From positions 1-33,585 of the forward strand of contig CATZRD010000025.1 of assembly GCA_958423465.1 (NCBI GenBank): a stretch of 33,585 bases of DNA, in the 5' to 3' direction. Position 1 is the first letter of the stretch. Each line of letters begins with the position of its first letter. The stretch is from an uncultured Oscillospiraceae bacterium (GTDB lineage Bacteria > Bacillota > Clostridia > Oscillospirales > Oscillospiraceae). The notes below the pieces were generated by a model. It saw only the letters and a list, made by a program, of their open reading frames with translations. It did no database searches and had not been told where the DNA came from. This document shows, in pieces, positions 8,619 through 16,815 of the stretch. Both the position numbers and the translations under genes were made by a program.

Positions 8619-10607
8619 TTATTGTCTGAAATATTCGTCGATCGACGCCGTCAGGCGCTGATACACCTCGTCGGGCCGGGCCTCCGGCACATGGCAGCCG
8701 GCGGTGGTGGAGTTCCCTCCGCCCCCCAGGCTCTCCAGCACCACCTGGACGTTGATGTCCCCCAGGCTCCGGGCGGAGAGGGAGACCCCGTCCCCCTGGC
8801 GGTAGATGACAAAGGAGGCCTGGACCCCCTGAAGGGTCAGCAGGTCGTCGGAGGCCTTGGCCGCCGTCACCCGGGGCACCTCCCGTTCCGCCACGGCGAT
8901 GGCGATGTCTCCGTGGTACATCCGGGCGGTGCGGATGATGTCGTAGCGCTGGATCATGCTGGGCAGGTCGCTCTGGAAGTACCGGCGCACGTCCGCCGTG
9001 TCCGCCCCCGCCCGGCGCAGCCAGGCCGCCGCCTCGAAGGTCCGGCCGCCGGTGCGCATGGTGAAATTTTTGGTGTCCAGCACGATGCCCGCCAGCAGGG
9101 CGTCGGCCTCCGCCCGCAGCAGGTCGCCGGGGTCCACCAGGTACTGCAGCAGCTCCGCCACCAGCTCCGCGGCGGAGGAGGCGTAGGGCTCGTGGAAATT
9201 CAATGCCGCGCTCTCGATATACACGGAGGCCCGGCGGTGGTGGTCGATCACCGCCACCCGGTTGCAGCTGTCCAGCAGCTGGCGGCTCTCCACCATGTCC
9301 GGCCGGTTGGTGTCCACCACCACCAGCAGCGCCCCAGGCTGGGCGTGGAGAAAGGCGTCCAGTCCGGAGACGAACACGTCCTCGTACTCCGGCTGCTCCC
9401 GCAGCTTCCGCACCAGGGCCTGGGCGTTGTTGCTCTCCAGGTCGATGACGATCTGGACCTTTTTGCCCTGCTTCCGGGCGGCGCAGCAGATGCCGGCGGC
9501 GGCGCCCACGGCGTCCATATCCGCGTACTCGTGGCCCATGACGTACACCTGGCTGGAATCCGCGATGAGATCCCCCAGGGCCTTGGCCATGACCCGGCTT
9601 TTTACCTTGGTCCGCTTTTCCGTGGACTTGCTGCGGCCGCCGTAGTACTGGAAGTCCAGGCTGTCCTTGACCACCGCCTGGTCGCCGCCCCGGCTGAGGG
9701 CCATCTCGATGGACTTCTGGGCCCAGTTGAAGGCCTCCTCATAGCTGTCGCAGTCCTTGCCCGCGCCGATGGACAGCGTGGCGGTGACGCCGTCCTCGCT
9801 GACCACCCCGTGGATGGACTCCAGCACGGAGAATTTGTCCGCCACCAGCCGCTGGAAGCACTGCTCGTCGCACAGGAACAGATAGCGGTCCCGGTCGTAC
9901 TTCCGCAGCAGGGAGCCGGTGCCCTCGGCCCAGGCGTTGAGCTTCTCGTCGATCTGGGCCAGCACGGCGCTCTTGGCCGCCTCGCCGCCGGCCTTCAGCA
10001 GCTCCTCATAGTTGTCCACCACCAGCACGCACACCACCGGACGGGTGGCCTCGTACACCGCCTTCAGGTGCTGGCCCTCGGTGACGTCCACAAAGTAGGC
10101 GGTGACCACCTGGTCCTGCCCCCCGGTCCGGCTGCCCAGACTGGTGGCGGAGCCGTAGATCTGATAGCAGGCCCCGTTCATCTCCGTCAGGTCCCCGATC
10201 TGGCCCTCGTTGTCCAGGATCCACTGGTAGCTGAAGCCGGGAATCAGGTCCCGGATGCTCCGGTCCAGGACGCTGCTCCTGTCCCCGGTCAGCTCCACGA
10301 ACCCGCCGTTGGCCCAGATGATCTCGCCGCTGTCCGCCCGGAACACCACCACGGGCAGGGGCGTATTGAGGAGGCTGTTCTTGTTCACCGCGTCCATGCC
10401 GCCGGTGAGGGTCTCGATATACTGCATGGCGCTGTGCCGGCGCTTCCGGCTCTGGCTGCGGGAGAAGGCGTACAGCCCCGCCACCACCGCCAGCTCCAGC
10501 GCCGCCAGAACGGGCCGGTAGGGAATCGCGGCCAGAGCGAACAGAGTCAGGCAAAGGAAATACAGCTGCAAATTCGGCTCAATGAGCCGGGAGAGCTTTT
10601 TGTGCAT
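8619..10607 (-). CDS. gdpP: Cyclic-di-AMP phosphodiesterase GdpP (DHH family)
   Basis: A 662-residue membrane protein that hydrolyses the second messenger c-di-AMP to pApA. Domain order: two TM helices (about 14-28 and 33-48), a PAS-like domain (about 80-150), a degenerate GGDEF domain (about 190-310; the GGDEF box is replaced by YDRDRYLF near 237), then DHH/DHHA1. Metal-site motifs are H359-x3-D363-x-D365, D432, D455-H456-H457 and D511. The DHHA1 glycine motif reads GGGGNSTTAG (628-637), with Asn632 where a His is usual. ATG at 10607 follows GGGGAGGAG. It is the first gene of the operon and shares a transcript with replication and translation genes. Loss or lowering of GdpP raises c-di-AMP and alters beta-lactam and osmotic tolerance in other firmicutes. 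Confidence 0.93.
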   Translation of the reverse strand: MHKKLSRLIEPNLQLYFLCLTLFALAAIPYRPVLAALELAVVAGLYAFSRSQSRKRRHSAMQYIETLTGGMDAVNKNSLLNTPLPVVVFRADSGEIIWANGGFVELTGDRSSVLDRSIRDLIPGFSYQWILDNEGQIGDLTEMNGACYQIYGSATSLGSRTGGQDQVVTAYFVDVTEGQHLKAVYEATRPVVCVLVVDNYEELLKAGGEAAKSAVLAQIDEKLNAWAEGTGSLLRKYDRDRYLFLCDEQCFQRLVADKFSVLESIHGVVSEDGVTATLSIGAGKDCDSYEEAFNWAQKSIEMALSRGGDQAVVKDSLDFQYYGGRSKSTEKRTKVKSRVMAKALGDLIADSSQVYVMGHEYADMDAVGAAAGICCAARKQGKKVQIVIDLESNNAQALVRKLREQPEYEDVFVSGLDAFLHAQPGALLVVVDTNRPDMVESRQLLDSCNRVAVIDHHRRASVYIESAALNFHEPYASSAAELVAELLQYLVDPGDLLRAEADALLAGIVLDTKNFTMRTGGRTFEAAAWLRRAGADTADVRRYFQSDLPSMIQRYDIIRTARMYHGDIAIAVAEREVPRVTAAKASDDLLTLQGVQASFVIYRQGDGVSLSARSLGDINVQVVLESLGGGGNSTTAGCHVPEARPDEVYQRLTASIDEYFRQ

Positions 10608-10676
10608 GGACCGTCTCCTCCCCTCGGTAGCGCGCCGGACAGGCCCGGACGCGAAAGATCACATGATAGATATTGT

Positions 10677-10705
10677 ATTATAGCACAGCTTTTGGGACTT
10701 TGCAA
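10677..10705 (-). promoter_or_regulatory. Promoter of the gdpP-to-deaminase operon
   Basis: On the minus strand TTGCAA (10700-10705) and TATAAT (10677-10682) are separated by 17 bp, and the -10 carries the TGC extension (TGTGCTATAAT). It is 70 bp upstream of the gdpP ATG and is the only good promoter found for the seven genes 2456-10607. Confidence 0.85.
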
Positions 10706-10727
10706 CCGAAGGGGGGCGAAAACGGGC

Positions 10728-10779
10728 AAAAGCGCCCTCCGGCCGCCGGCAGCGCCGGACGGAAAGCAAAGAGCGCTTT
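10728..10779 (-). terminator. Probable terminator of the protease gene
   Basis: Reading the minus strand, AAAGCGC (10773-10779) pairs with GCGCTTT (10729-10735), and an inner CCGGC/GCCGG stem forms the tip. The hairpin ends in CTTTT. It lies about 20 bp after the protease stop and just upstream of the gdpP promoter. Bulges make the fold less certain than the other terminators. A second small palindrome (GGAGGCG/CGCCTCC, 10794-10810) spans the stop codon itself. Confidence 0.55.
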
Positions 10780-10800
10780 CACGGGGCCGCCCCGGAGGCG

Positions 10801-13800
10801 TCACGCCTCCAGCCAGCGGGCCAGGACCTGGGCCAGGGCGGCCCGGGAGACGTACCCCCGGGGGTCCAGACGGCCCTGTCCGTCCAGAGTGAGATAGCCC
10901 TCCTCCACCGCCCAGGCGGCGGCGGGGATGGCCCAGCTCTCCAGCTGGCCGCTGTCGGCGCATGTGAGGGCGCTTTCCGGGGCGGCCTGGCCGTCCAGAG
11001 CGGCGAAGCGCTGGAGGATCACCGCCAGATCCTGGCGGCGCAGGGGAAGGAAGGCCCCCAGAACGGCTTCGTTCACGCCGCCGGTGAGGCCGCTTTCATA
11101 GGCCCAGTGGCAGGCGGCCCGATAGGAGGAGGAAACGGGCACGTCGGTGAAGGGGAAGGCACCCTCCTCCGTCTCCGGACTGCCCACCAGCCGGTACAGG
11201 GCCTCCAGCAGGTGGGCCCGGGTGGCGGTCTCCTCCGGCTGGAAGGTCAGAGGCTCGCTGCCCTCCATGAGCTTCCGGGCGTATACTGCATCCACGGCGT
11301 CGTGGTACCAGGCGTTCAGATCCACGTCGGTGAGAAGCCCCATGGGGCACGGCTCCGCCGTCAGCGTCTCAAGGTCCAGCCGGAGGCCGACGGTGTTGGA
11401 GGCGTAGTCCGCCGCCGTGATGTACAGGACCTCCGGCGGGGCCGTCAGGCCCCCCAGATCCACGGCGAGGGTCTCCTCCCGGCCCGGCCGGTCCCCGGCG
11501 AAGGTCTCCTCCGCCAGAAGGGTCCCGTCCCCATCCCGCACGGCGGCGTAGGCCAGGTACTGGTCGTCCCGGAGGGGAAGCGTCAGCACGCCGGTCCCCT
11601 CGTCATAGGATGCCTCGCCGGTCAGAACGGGCGCGGCGGCGTCCATCGTCAGGGAGAACCGCCACTGGAGGCGGCTGTTCCAGGAGTCGGACAGGATCCA
11701 CCGGTAGGTTTCCGGGCGGGCCCTGTCGCAGTCTGCGCGGTCATAGGCGGCGGCCATGGCCTCGTCGTGGTCCAGCCAGCCGTAGAAGGACACGTTCACC
11801 CGGACGCCGCCGGGGACCGGGTCCCCCCGGCTGTCCACGCCGGTCCAGGAAAAGCGGCCGCTGGGCAGGATGGCGCCTGAAAGCGGGTCCGCGCCGGACC
11901 GGGGGAGATAGGACTGGTCGCTGACATAGTAGATCCGGCCGCTTTCGGCGTCGGACACCGCCATCACCAGATGGGCGGCGTTGCGCAGAAGGTAGGTACT
12001 TACGGTGAAGGCACCGCCCGCGGTGTAAAAGGCATCGGTGTTCCCGGCGGAGAGGGCGGCGCGGCGTTCGTCACAGTTCCCGGCACTCCAGGGGTTCTCC
12101 CCCAGCAGAGGGGCCTCGCCGTCGTCCAGGCTCAGGCCGGTGACGTGGACCAGATTGGCCCCCAGCTCCGGCTCCGCCCCGCCGGTAGGGTCCGGCTCCT
12201 CCAGAATGGGGGCCTTTTCCCAGTCCCCGCAGTAGCCCAGAAAGGCGGCGTGGGCGGCGGGCTCCCCGCCGTCCAGAAGGGTGAGGAAGCCCTCCAGATA
12301 GAAGCCGTTGGGGTAGACCTCCCCCAGCTCCCGGCGCAGCTCCGTGCCGGGCTGGAGCCGGACGGTGACGGTCCGCTCCTCCCCGGGGGCCAGCGTGACG
12401 GCGCTGCCGCCGCCGACGGCGCAGCGGTCCGTCACGTCCATGGCGGTCATGAGGCTGCAGCTTCTGCCGTTTCGGACATCATAGGCGTCGGTGGAGACGG
12501 CGGCGTCCACCGTCAGCGCCAGGGGCTGGTCCCACAGGCTGCGGACGGTAAAGGAGGCGGTGAAGGCGCTGCCCTCCCCCAGCTCCAGAATGGGGTCCAA
12601 TATCACCGCCCGGGCCTCCAGGGCGGCGGTGAGATCGATGAGGCCCGCCCCCTGCTTCCGGGGGGAGACCGGCGTACCGTCGGCCTCTGTCATGGGCCGG
12701 GCGGCGCTCTCCAGCAGGGCCAGAGCCAGCTCCGCCCGCTGTTGGGGTGAAACCTCCGGCTGCTCCCGGCTCAGCTTCTCCAGCAGCAGGGCCAAGGCCC
12801 CGGCGGCGTTGGGGGAGGCCATGGAGGTGCCGGAGAGCTGCTGGTACAGGCTGTCCCCGGCGGCGGAGGCGGAGAGGATGCTGCCGCCGGGGGCGGCGAT
12901 CTGGGGGACCAGGCGCAGGTCGGAGGCGGGGCCCCAGGCGGACTGGGCCAGAGGGACGGGGGCGTCGTGGAGCGCCGTCATGCGGTCTCCCGCCGCCACC
13001 GTCAGCCGCCCCTGCCCGGCCTCGCCGGCCAGCTGGCGCAGATACCCGCCGTCCTCCATGGACAGCGCGGCGCAGGGGATGGCGGCGCTCTCCGCCACGG
13101 GGATCATGCTCCCGGCAGCGCTGTTGCAGATGAGGCAGGCAGCGGCCCCGGCCGCCGCGGCGTTTTCGACTTTTTCGGTAAAGGTGATCTCCCCCCGGGC
13201 CACCAGGGCGATTTTGCCCCCCAGGTCCAGGCCCCGGTAGTCCTCCGCCCGGCCCGCGCCGCCCACCACGGCGTAGGGAAGCGTCTGGCCCGCCAGACGT
13301 TCCAGCCCCGGCAGGTCCAGCCCCGTCTCGCTGACGGCGGGGGTATAGGCCAGCGTCCGCTCCCCGGCGGACAGACAGCCGCTCTCCTGACAGACCATGG
13401 CGTCGGCGGCGGCCACGCTGAGCACGCCCTCATAGACGCCGGGGGAGGCCACGCTGCCGTAGTCGGTGTACCCGCCGGAGGGCAGGGCCGTGCCGCTCCT
13501 GCTCAGCACCGGGGAACCGCCGTTGCCGGCGGCGGCGCACACCAGGATCCCCGCCTCCCGCAGCCGCTGGAACACGTCGCCGTAGATCCGCTCCAGGGCC
13601 GGGTCCCGGGTAAAGCCGTTATCGGCCCCCAGGGACAGGTTGATCACGTCCGCCCCCAGGAGAAGAGCGTCCTCCAGCGCCCGAAGGATCACCGCGTCGC
13701 TGGCCTGGCCGCCGCCGCTGTCGGGAAAGACCTTCATGGCCAGCAGCTGGGCCGCCGGGGCCACGCCCTGAAACACCACGGCGCCGTCCCCGTCCCGGGC

Positions 13801-14445
13801 GCAGCCCACCGCCAGAGCGGCCACATGGGTCCCGTGGTCGTCCGCCCCGGACACGTCCCGGTCCCCGTCGGCGTAGTCGAAGGCGAAGGGGATCCGGGCC
13901 GACAGATACGCGCCGGGGGTCCCGCCGTCCGCCGCGAAGGCGGCCACGTCCGCCTGGGAGATGGCCGGGGCCCGGGCCAAGCCGTGGTCCGCGAAGGCCG
14001 CGTGGGTGGTCCGAAAGCCGCTGTCCAGCACCGCCACCACCATGCCGTCGCCGGTATAGGCCAGAGGGCCGGAGGCCATCATGGGCAGGCTGTTGGAGCT
14101 TTCCAGCGGCTCCTGGATGGCCTGGGGCCGGTAGAAGCCGCCGCAGGGGGACACGGTCTCCACCCCGTCCAGGGCGGCCGCCCGCTCCAGCGCGTCTCCG
14201 CCGGCGCGGATGGCGGCCCCGGCAAAGAGAGCGTCGTACCGCCACAGGACCTCCACGCCCTCCAGAGCCGCCAGGGCGGCGTCCAGCTCCTCCCGGCCGG
14301 CCTCCGGCCCGTAGCGCACCACGGCCTGGACCGCTTCGGCCTCCGCCTCCGCTGATTGGTCTGCCAGGGCGGCGGGGGCCGCCGTCAGCGCCAGGACCAG
14401 GGCCAGCAGCAGGCACAGGGCGCGTTTTCTCAGAGTGTTCATCAT
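10801..14445 (-). CDS. Secreted subtilisin-like (S8) serine protease with PA and SLH domains
   Basis: A 1214-residue cell-surface protease. The signal peptide (1-29) has a basic start, a Leu/Ala core and a likely cut after ALA. The catalytic residues are all present: D141 in VLDSGF, H204 in DDHGTHVA, oxyanion N308 in AAAGNGG, and S541 in GTSMASP. A PA-type insert (about 385-490) splits the catalytic domain between N308 and S541, as in lactocepin/C5a-peptidase-like subtilases. A beta-rich stretch follows (about 600-1030). The C-terminus has three S-layer homology repeats starting near LTDVDLNAWYHDAV, FTDVPVSSSYRAA and CADSGQLESWAI, which would bind pyruvylated secondary cell-wall polymer. Likely role: extracellular protein degradation while anchored to the wall. 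ATG at 14445 follows GGGAGG (a second ATG is the next codon). It is monocistronic with its own promoter. Confidence 0.92.
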   Translation of the reverse strand: MMNTLRKRALCLLLALVLALTAAPAALADQSAEAEAEAVQAVVRYGPEAGREELDAALAALEGVEVLWRYDALFAGAAIRAGGDALERAAALDGVETVSPCGGFYRPQAIQEPLESSNSLPMMASGPLAYTGDGMVVAVLDSGFRTTHAAFADHGLARAPAISQADVAAFAADGGTPGAYLSARIPFAFDYADGDRDVSGADDHGTHVAALAVGCARDGDGAVVFQGVAPAAQLLAMKVFPDSGGGQASDAVILRALEDALLLGADVINLSLGADNGFTRDPALERIYGDVFQRLREAGILVCAAAGNGGSPVLSRSGTALPSGGYTDYGSVASPGVYEGVLSVAAADAMVCQESGCLSAGERTLAYTPAVSETGLDLPGLERLAGQTLPYAVVGGAGRAEDYRGLDLGGKIALVARGEITFTEKVENAAAAGAAACLICNSAAGSMIPVAESAAIPCAALSMEDGGYLRQLAGEAGQGRLTVAAGDRMTALHDAPVPLAQSAWGPASDLRLVPQIAAPGGSILSASAAGDSLYQQLSGTSMASPNAAGALALLLEKLSREQPEVSPQQRAELALALLESAARPMTEADGTPVSPRKQGAGLIDLTAALEARAVILDPILELGEGSAFTASFTVRSLWDQPLALTVDAAVSTDAYDVRNGRSCSLMTAMDVTDRCAVGGGSAVTLAPGEERTVTVRLQPGTELRRELGEVYPNGFYLEGFLTLLDGGEPAAHAAFLGYCGDWEKAPILEEPDPTGGAEPELGANLVHVTGLSLDDGEAPLLGENPWSAGNCDERRAALSAGNTDAFYTAGGAFTVSTYLLRNAAHLVMAVSDAESGRIYYVSDQSYLPRSGADPLSGAILPSGRFSWTGVDSRGDPVPGGVRVNVSFYGWLDHDEAMAAAYDRADCDRARPETYRWILSDSWNSRLQWRFSLTMDAAAPVLTGEASYDEGTGVLTLPLRDDQYLAYAAVRDGDGTLLAEETFAGDRPGREETLAVDLGGLTAPPEVLYITAADYASNTVGLRLDLETLTAEPCPMGLLTDVDLNAWYHDAVDAVYARKLMEGSEPLTFQPEETATRAHLLEALYRLVGSPETEEGAFPFTDVPVSSSYRAACHWAYESGLTGGVNEAVLGAFLPLRRQDLAVILQRFAALDGQAAPESALTCADSGQLESWAIPAAAWAVEEGYLTLDGQGRLDPRGYVSRAALAQVLARWLEA

Positions 14446-14479
14446 AGGGAACCTCCCGGATCACAGTTGATACGCCTCT

Positions 14480-14508
14480 ATGATACCATATCCCCGGCAG
14501 AATGTCAT
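14480..14508 (-). promoter_or_regulatory. Promoter of the S8 protease gene
   Basis: The minus strand shows ATGACA (14503-14508, one mismatch to TTGACA) and TATCAT (14480-14485) with a 17-bp spacer and a TGG extension before the -10. It lies 35 bp upstream of the ATG, back to back with the T-box promoter. Confidence 0.7.
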
Positions 14509-14532
14509 GACAAAAAAAGTTGCCGGGGCCAC

Positions 14533-14561
14533 TTGACAGCAGCGCGTTAAAGTGTTATAGT
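14533..14561 (+). promoter_or_regulatory. Promoter of the T-box leader/trpB transcript
   Basis: A perfect TTGACA (14533-14538), a 17-bp spacer and TATAGT (14556-14561) with a TGT extension. Transcription would start near 14568, immediately before the T-box leader. Confidence 0.88.
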
Positions 14562-14568
14562 GCCACTA

Positions 14569-14845
14569 TCAAACCATTGAGAGAGTGTAAGTAAGCTTGG
14601 CATGTACCTCTCAGAGAGCCGCGGGCGGTGGGATCGCGGCAGGGATGGCCGGGCTGAATGGGCTTTCGAGGGCGGACCCAACGCCAAAGGGCAAGTAGGC
14701 GAGCCGGAGGGGACCTCCGTTATCAAAGCCGGCGCATGTCAGTGCGCGCTAAGTGGACGCGTCAGCGTCAAGCCGGGTGGCACCGCAGAAGTGTGTATCG
14801 CTTCTGTCCCAGCAAGTAAGCTAGGGACAGGGGCGTTTTTCTTTT
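14569..14845 (+). promoter_or_regulatory. T-box riboswitch, tryptophan-specific (trpB leader)
   Basis: A leader of about 280 nt between the promoter and trpB with the T-box hallmarks in order: a 5' GAGAGTGTAAGTAAGC segment, a long stem I with an AGAGAG bulge region, the specifier context GCTGAA-TGG (TGG at 14659-14661), then the conserved T-box CCGGGTGGCACCGCAG (14774-14789) and a terminator hairpin. TGG is the Trp codon, matching the downstream gene. Uncharged tRNA-Trp would pair with TGG and with the TGGC bulge through its NCCA end, favouring the antiterminator and turning on trpB under tryptophan starvation. The mechanism is that of the family; the assignment of the specifier is read from sequence context. 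Confidence 0.92.
14799..14840 (+). terminator. T-box-controlled transcription terminator
   Basis: A 12-bp stem (14799-14810 with 14824-14835, two G-U pairs) with a 13-nt loop, followed directly by TTTTTCTTTT. The 5' arm overlaps the segment that follows the T-box motif, as needed for mutually exclusive antitermination. Confidence 0.9.
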
Positions 14846-14888
14846 CCCTTTTGTCCCGGAACACCGTTTCTGAAAGGAGAACAACACC

Positions 14889-16262
14889 ATGAGCGAGAAC
14901 AAGATCCCCTACAAGATCTACCTGTCTGAGGACGAGATGCCCAAAGCGTGGTACAATCTGCGCTCCGACATGAAGAACAAGCCGGCCCCGCTGCTGAACC
15001 CCGGCACGCTGAAGCCCATGACCGCCCAGGAGCTGGAGGGCGTGTTCTGCTCCGAGCTGGTCAGGCAGGAGCTGGACGACACCACCCCCTATTTTGAGAT
15101 CCCCCAGGAGATCCGGGACTTCTACAAGATGTACCGGCCCTCCCCCCTGGTCCGGGCCTACTGCCTGGAGGAAAAGCTCCAGACGCCGGCGAAAATCTAC
15201 TACAAGTTCGAGGGCAACAACACCTCCGGTTCCCACAAGCTGAACTCCGCCATCGCCCAGGCCTACTACGCCAAGCAGCAGGGCCTCAGGGGCGTCACCA
15301 CCGAGACCGGCGCGGGCCAGTGGGGCACCGCCCTCTCCATGGCCTGCGGCTACCTGGGCCTGGACTGCAAGGTCTATATGGTCAAGTGCTCCTATGAGCA
15401 GAAGCCCTTCCGCCGGGAGGTCATGCGCACCTACGGCGCCGCCGTCACCCCCTCCCCCTCCATGACCACCGAGGTGGGCCGCCGGATCCTGGCGGAGCAC
15501 CCCGACACCACCGGCAGCCTGGGCTGCGCCATCAGCGAGGCAGTGGAGGTGGCCACCCATACCCCCGGCTACCGCTACGTTCTGGGCAGCGTGCTGAACC
15601 AGGTGCTGCTCCACCAGTCCGTCATCGGCCTGGAGAGCAAGATCGCCATGGATAAGTACGGCGTGAAGCCCGACGTCATCATCGGCTGCGCCGGCGGCGG
15701 CAGCAATCTGGGCGGCCTCATCGCCCCCTTCATGGGGGAGAAGCTCCGGGGCGAGGCGGACTACCGCTTCATCGCCGTGGAGCCCGCCTCCTGCCCCAGC
15801 CTGACCCGGGGCCGGTACGCCTACGACTTCTGCGACACCGGCATGGTCTGCCCCCTGGCCAAGATGTACACCCTGGGCAGCGGCTTCATTCCCTCCGCCA
15901 ACCACGCCGGCGGCCTGCGCTACCACGGCATGAGCTCCACCCTCTCCCAGCTCTATGACGACGGCCTGCTGGAGGCCGTCAGCGTGGAGCAGACCAAGGT
16001 CTTTGAGGCGGCGGAGTATTTCGCCCGGGTGGAGGGCATTCTCCCCGCCCCGGAGTCCAGCCACGCCATCCGGGCGGCCATGGACGAGGCCATCCGGTGC
16101 AGGGAGACCGGCGAGGAGAAAACCATCCTTTTCGGACTCACCGGCACGGGCTACTTCGATCTGGTGGCCTATCAGAAGTTCCACGACGGCGAGATGACCG
16201 ATTATATCCCCACCGACGGGGACATCGCCGCCTCCCTGGCCAAGCTGCCCAAAGTAGAATAA
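14889..16262 (+). CDS. trpB: Tryptophan synthase beta chain, TrpB2 type
   Basis: A 457-residue PLP enzyme catalysing indole + L-serine to tryptophan. The PLP lysine is K117 in GSHKLNSA, the substrate loop ETGAGQWG is at 139-146, and the phosphate-binding glycine loop is GCAGGGSN (266-273). The length, the N-terminal extension and the motif RPSPLVRAYCLEEKL mark the TrpB2 subgroup, which is often found without a TrpA partner. Here no trpA or other trp gene is adjacent: the gene stands alone between its own T-box leader and terminators. This suggests indole salvage or a stand-alone role; whether a canonical trp operon exists elsewhere cannot be seen. ATG at 14889 follows AAGGAG by 9 bp. Confidence 0.95.
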   Translation: MSENKIPYKIYLSEDEMPKAWYNLRSDMKNKPAPLLNPGTLKPMTAQELEGVFCSELVRQELDDTTPYFEIPQEIRDFYKMYRPSPLVRAYCLEEKLQTPAKIYYKFEGNNTSGSHKLNSAIAQAYYAKQQGLRGVTTETGAGQWGTALSMACGYLGLDCKVYMVKCSYEQKPFRREVMRTYGAAVTPSPSMTTEVGRRILAEHPDTTGSLGCAISEAVEVATHTPGYRYVLGSVLNQVLLHQSVIGLESKIAMDKYGVKPDVIIGCAGGGSNLGGLIAPFMGEKLRGEADYRFIAVEPASCPSLTRGRYAYDFCDTGMVCPLAKMYTLGSGFIPSANHAGGLRYHGMSSTLSQLYDDGLLEAVSVEQTKVFEAAEYFARVEGILPAPESSHAIRAAMDEAIRCRETGEEKTILFGLTGTGYFDLVAYQKFHDGEMTDYIPTDGDIAASLAKLPKVE

Positions 16263-16274
16263 GAAACAAAAAGG

Positions 16275-16302
16275 GAAGGAGCGGCGCGGGCCGCTCCTTC
16301 TC
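16275..16302 (+). terminator. Terminator after trpB
   Basis: An 11-bp perfect stem GAAGGAGCGGC/GCCGCTCCTTC (16275-16285, 16290-16300) with a GCGG loop, 12 bp after the stop codon. The tail TCTCCTCT is only moderately T-rich; the stronger hairpin at 16329-16363 follows as backup. Confidence 0.7.
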
Positions 16303-16321
16303 CTCTGCGCCGCTGGCGCGG

Positions 16322-16368
16322 AACACAGGCAGGCCCCCGGAAGGTTCCCTTCCGGGGGCCTGCTGTTG
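16322..16368. repeat. 47-bp direct repeat, copy 1: bidirectional hairpin terminator
   Basis: Sequence from AACACAGGCAGG to GCTGTTG. It folds into a 16-bp perfect stem (16329-16344 with 16348-16363) with loop TTC and lies between the convergent trpB (+) and remA (-) genes. The same 47 bp recur at 25806-25852 with one mismatch, in the loop (C here, T there). It is probably the remA terminator and a second one for trpB. Confidence 0.9.
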
Positions 16369-16388
16369 TTTATCCGCCCGGACGGAGG

Positions 16389-16646
16389 CTAGGCGTCCTG
16401 GTAGCCGGGGTCGTTGTTTTCGATTCTGGCGGCAATGGTGTCCGGCTGGACAGCGGACAGGATCATATGGCCGTCGTCCATGACCAGAATCGCCCTGGTC
16501 TTGCGGCCGTAGGTGCCGTCCAGCAGCAGACCGCTGTCCCGGGCTTCCTGGATGCTCCGCTTGGCCGGCGCGGAGTCAGGAGACATAACGGCGATCAGGC
16601 GGGATACTGTGACCAGATTCCCAAATCCAATGTTTACAAGCTTCAT
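16389..16646 (-). CDS. remA: RemA-family (DUF370) regulatory protein
   Basis: An 85-residue protein with the RemA signature: an N-terminal strand MKLVNIGFGN, the SPDSAPAKR segment, RDSGLLLDGTYGRKTRA and DDGHMILSAVQP. RemA proteins are small DNA-binding regulators that in Bacillus activate biofilm matrix and osmoprotection operons and form ring-like oligomers. The open frame continues upstream, but ATG at 16646 starts the conserved domain and has GGGAGG 10 bp before it. It is monocistronic with its own promoter, lies divergent from the accessory operon and inside the pair of 47-bp repeats. It is more often found next to gmk or near oriC, so this solitary setting is unusual. Confidence 0.9.
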   Translation of the reverse strand: MKLVNIGFGNLVTVSRLIAVMSPDSAPAKRSIQEARDSGLLLDGTYGRKTRAILVMDDGHMILSAVQPDTIAARIENNDPGYQDA

Positions 16647-16695
16647 ATCGGACGGACCTCCCTGTGTAAGTGTCGGCGGGCGCTGCCACTCTATT

Positions 16696-16724
16696 ATTAT
16701 AGCACAGAGCGGGAATAAAAGCAA
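16696..16724 (-). promoter_or_regulatory. remA promoter
   Basis: Minus strand TTGCTT (16719-16724), 17-bp spacer, TATAAT (16696-16701) with the TGC extension (TGTGCTATAAT). It is 50 bp upstream of the remA ATG. Confidence 0.8.
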
Positions 16725-16815
16725 AGGCCGCCGCCCTGTCGGCGGATCCTGCCAAACGGGGCAAAAGGGATGCGGATTGGCTTTTGGGAAAAACGTCTGC
16801 TTGTCAAAAAGGCTA

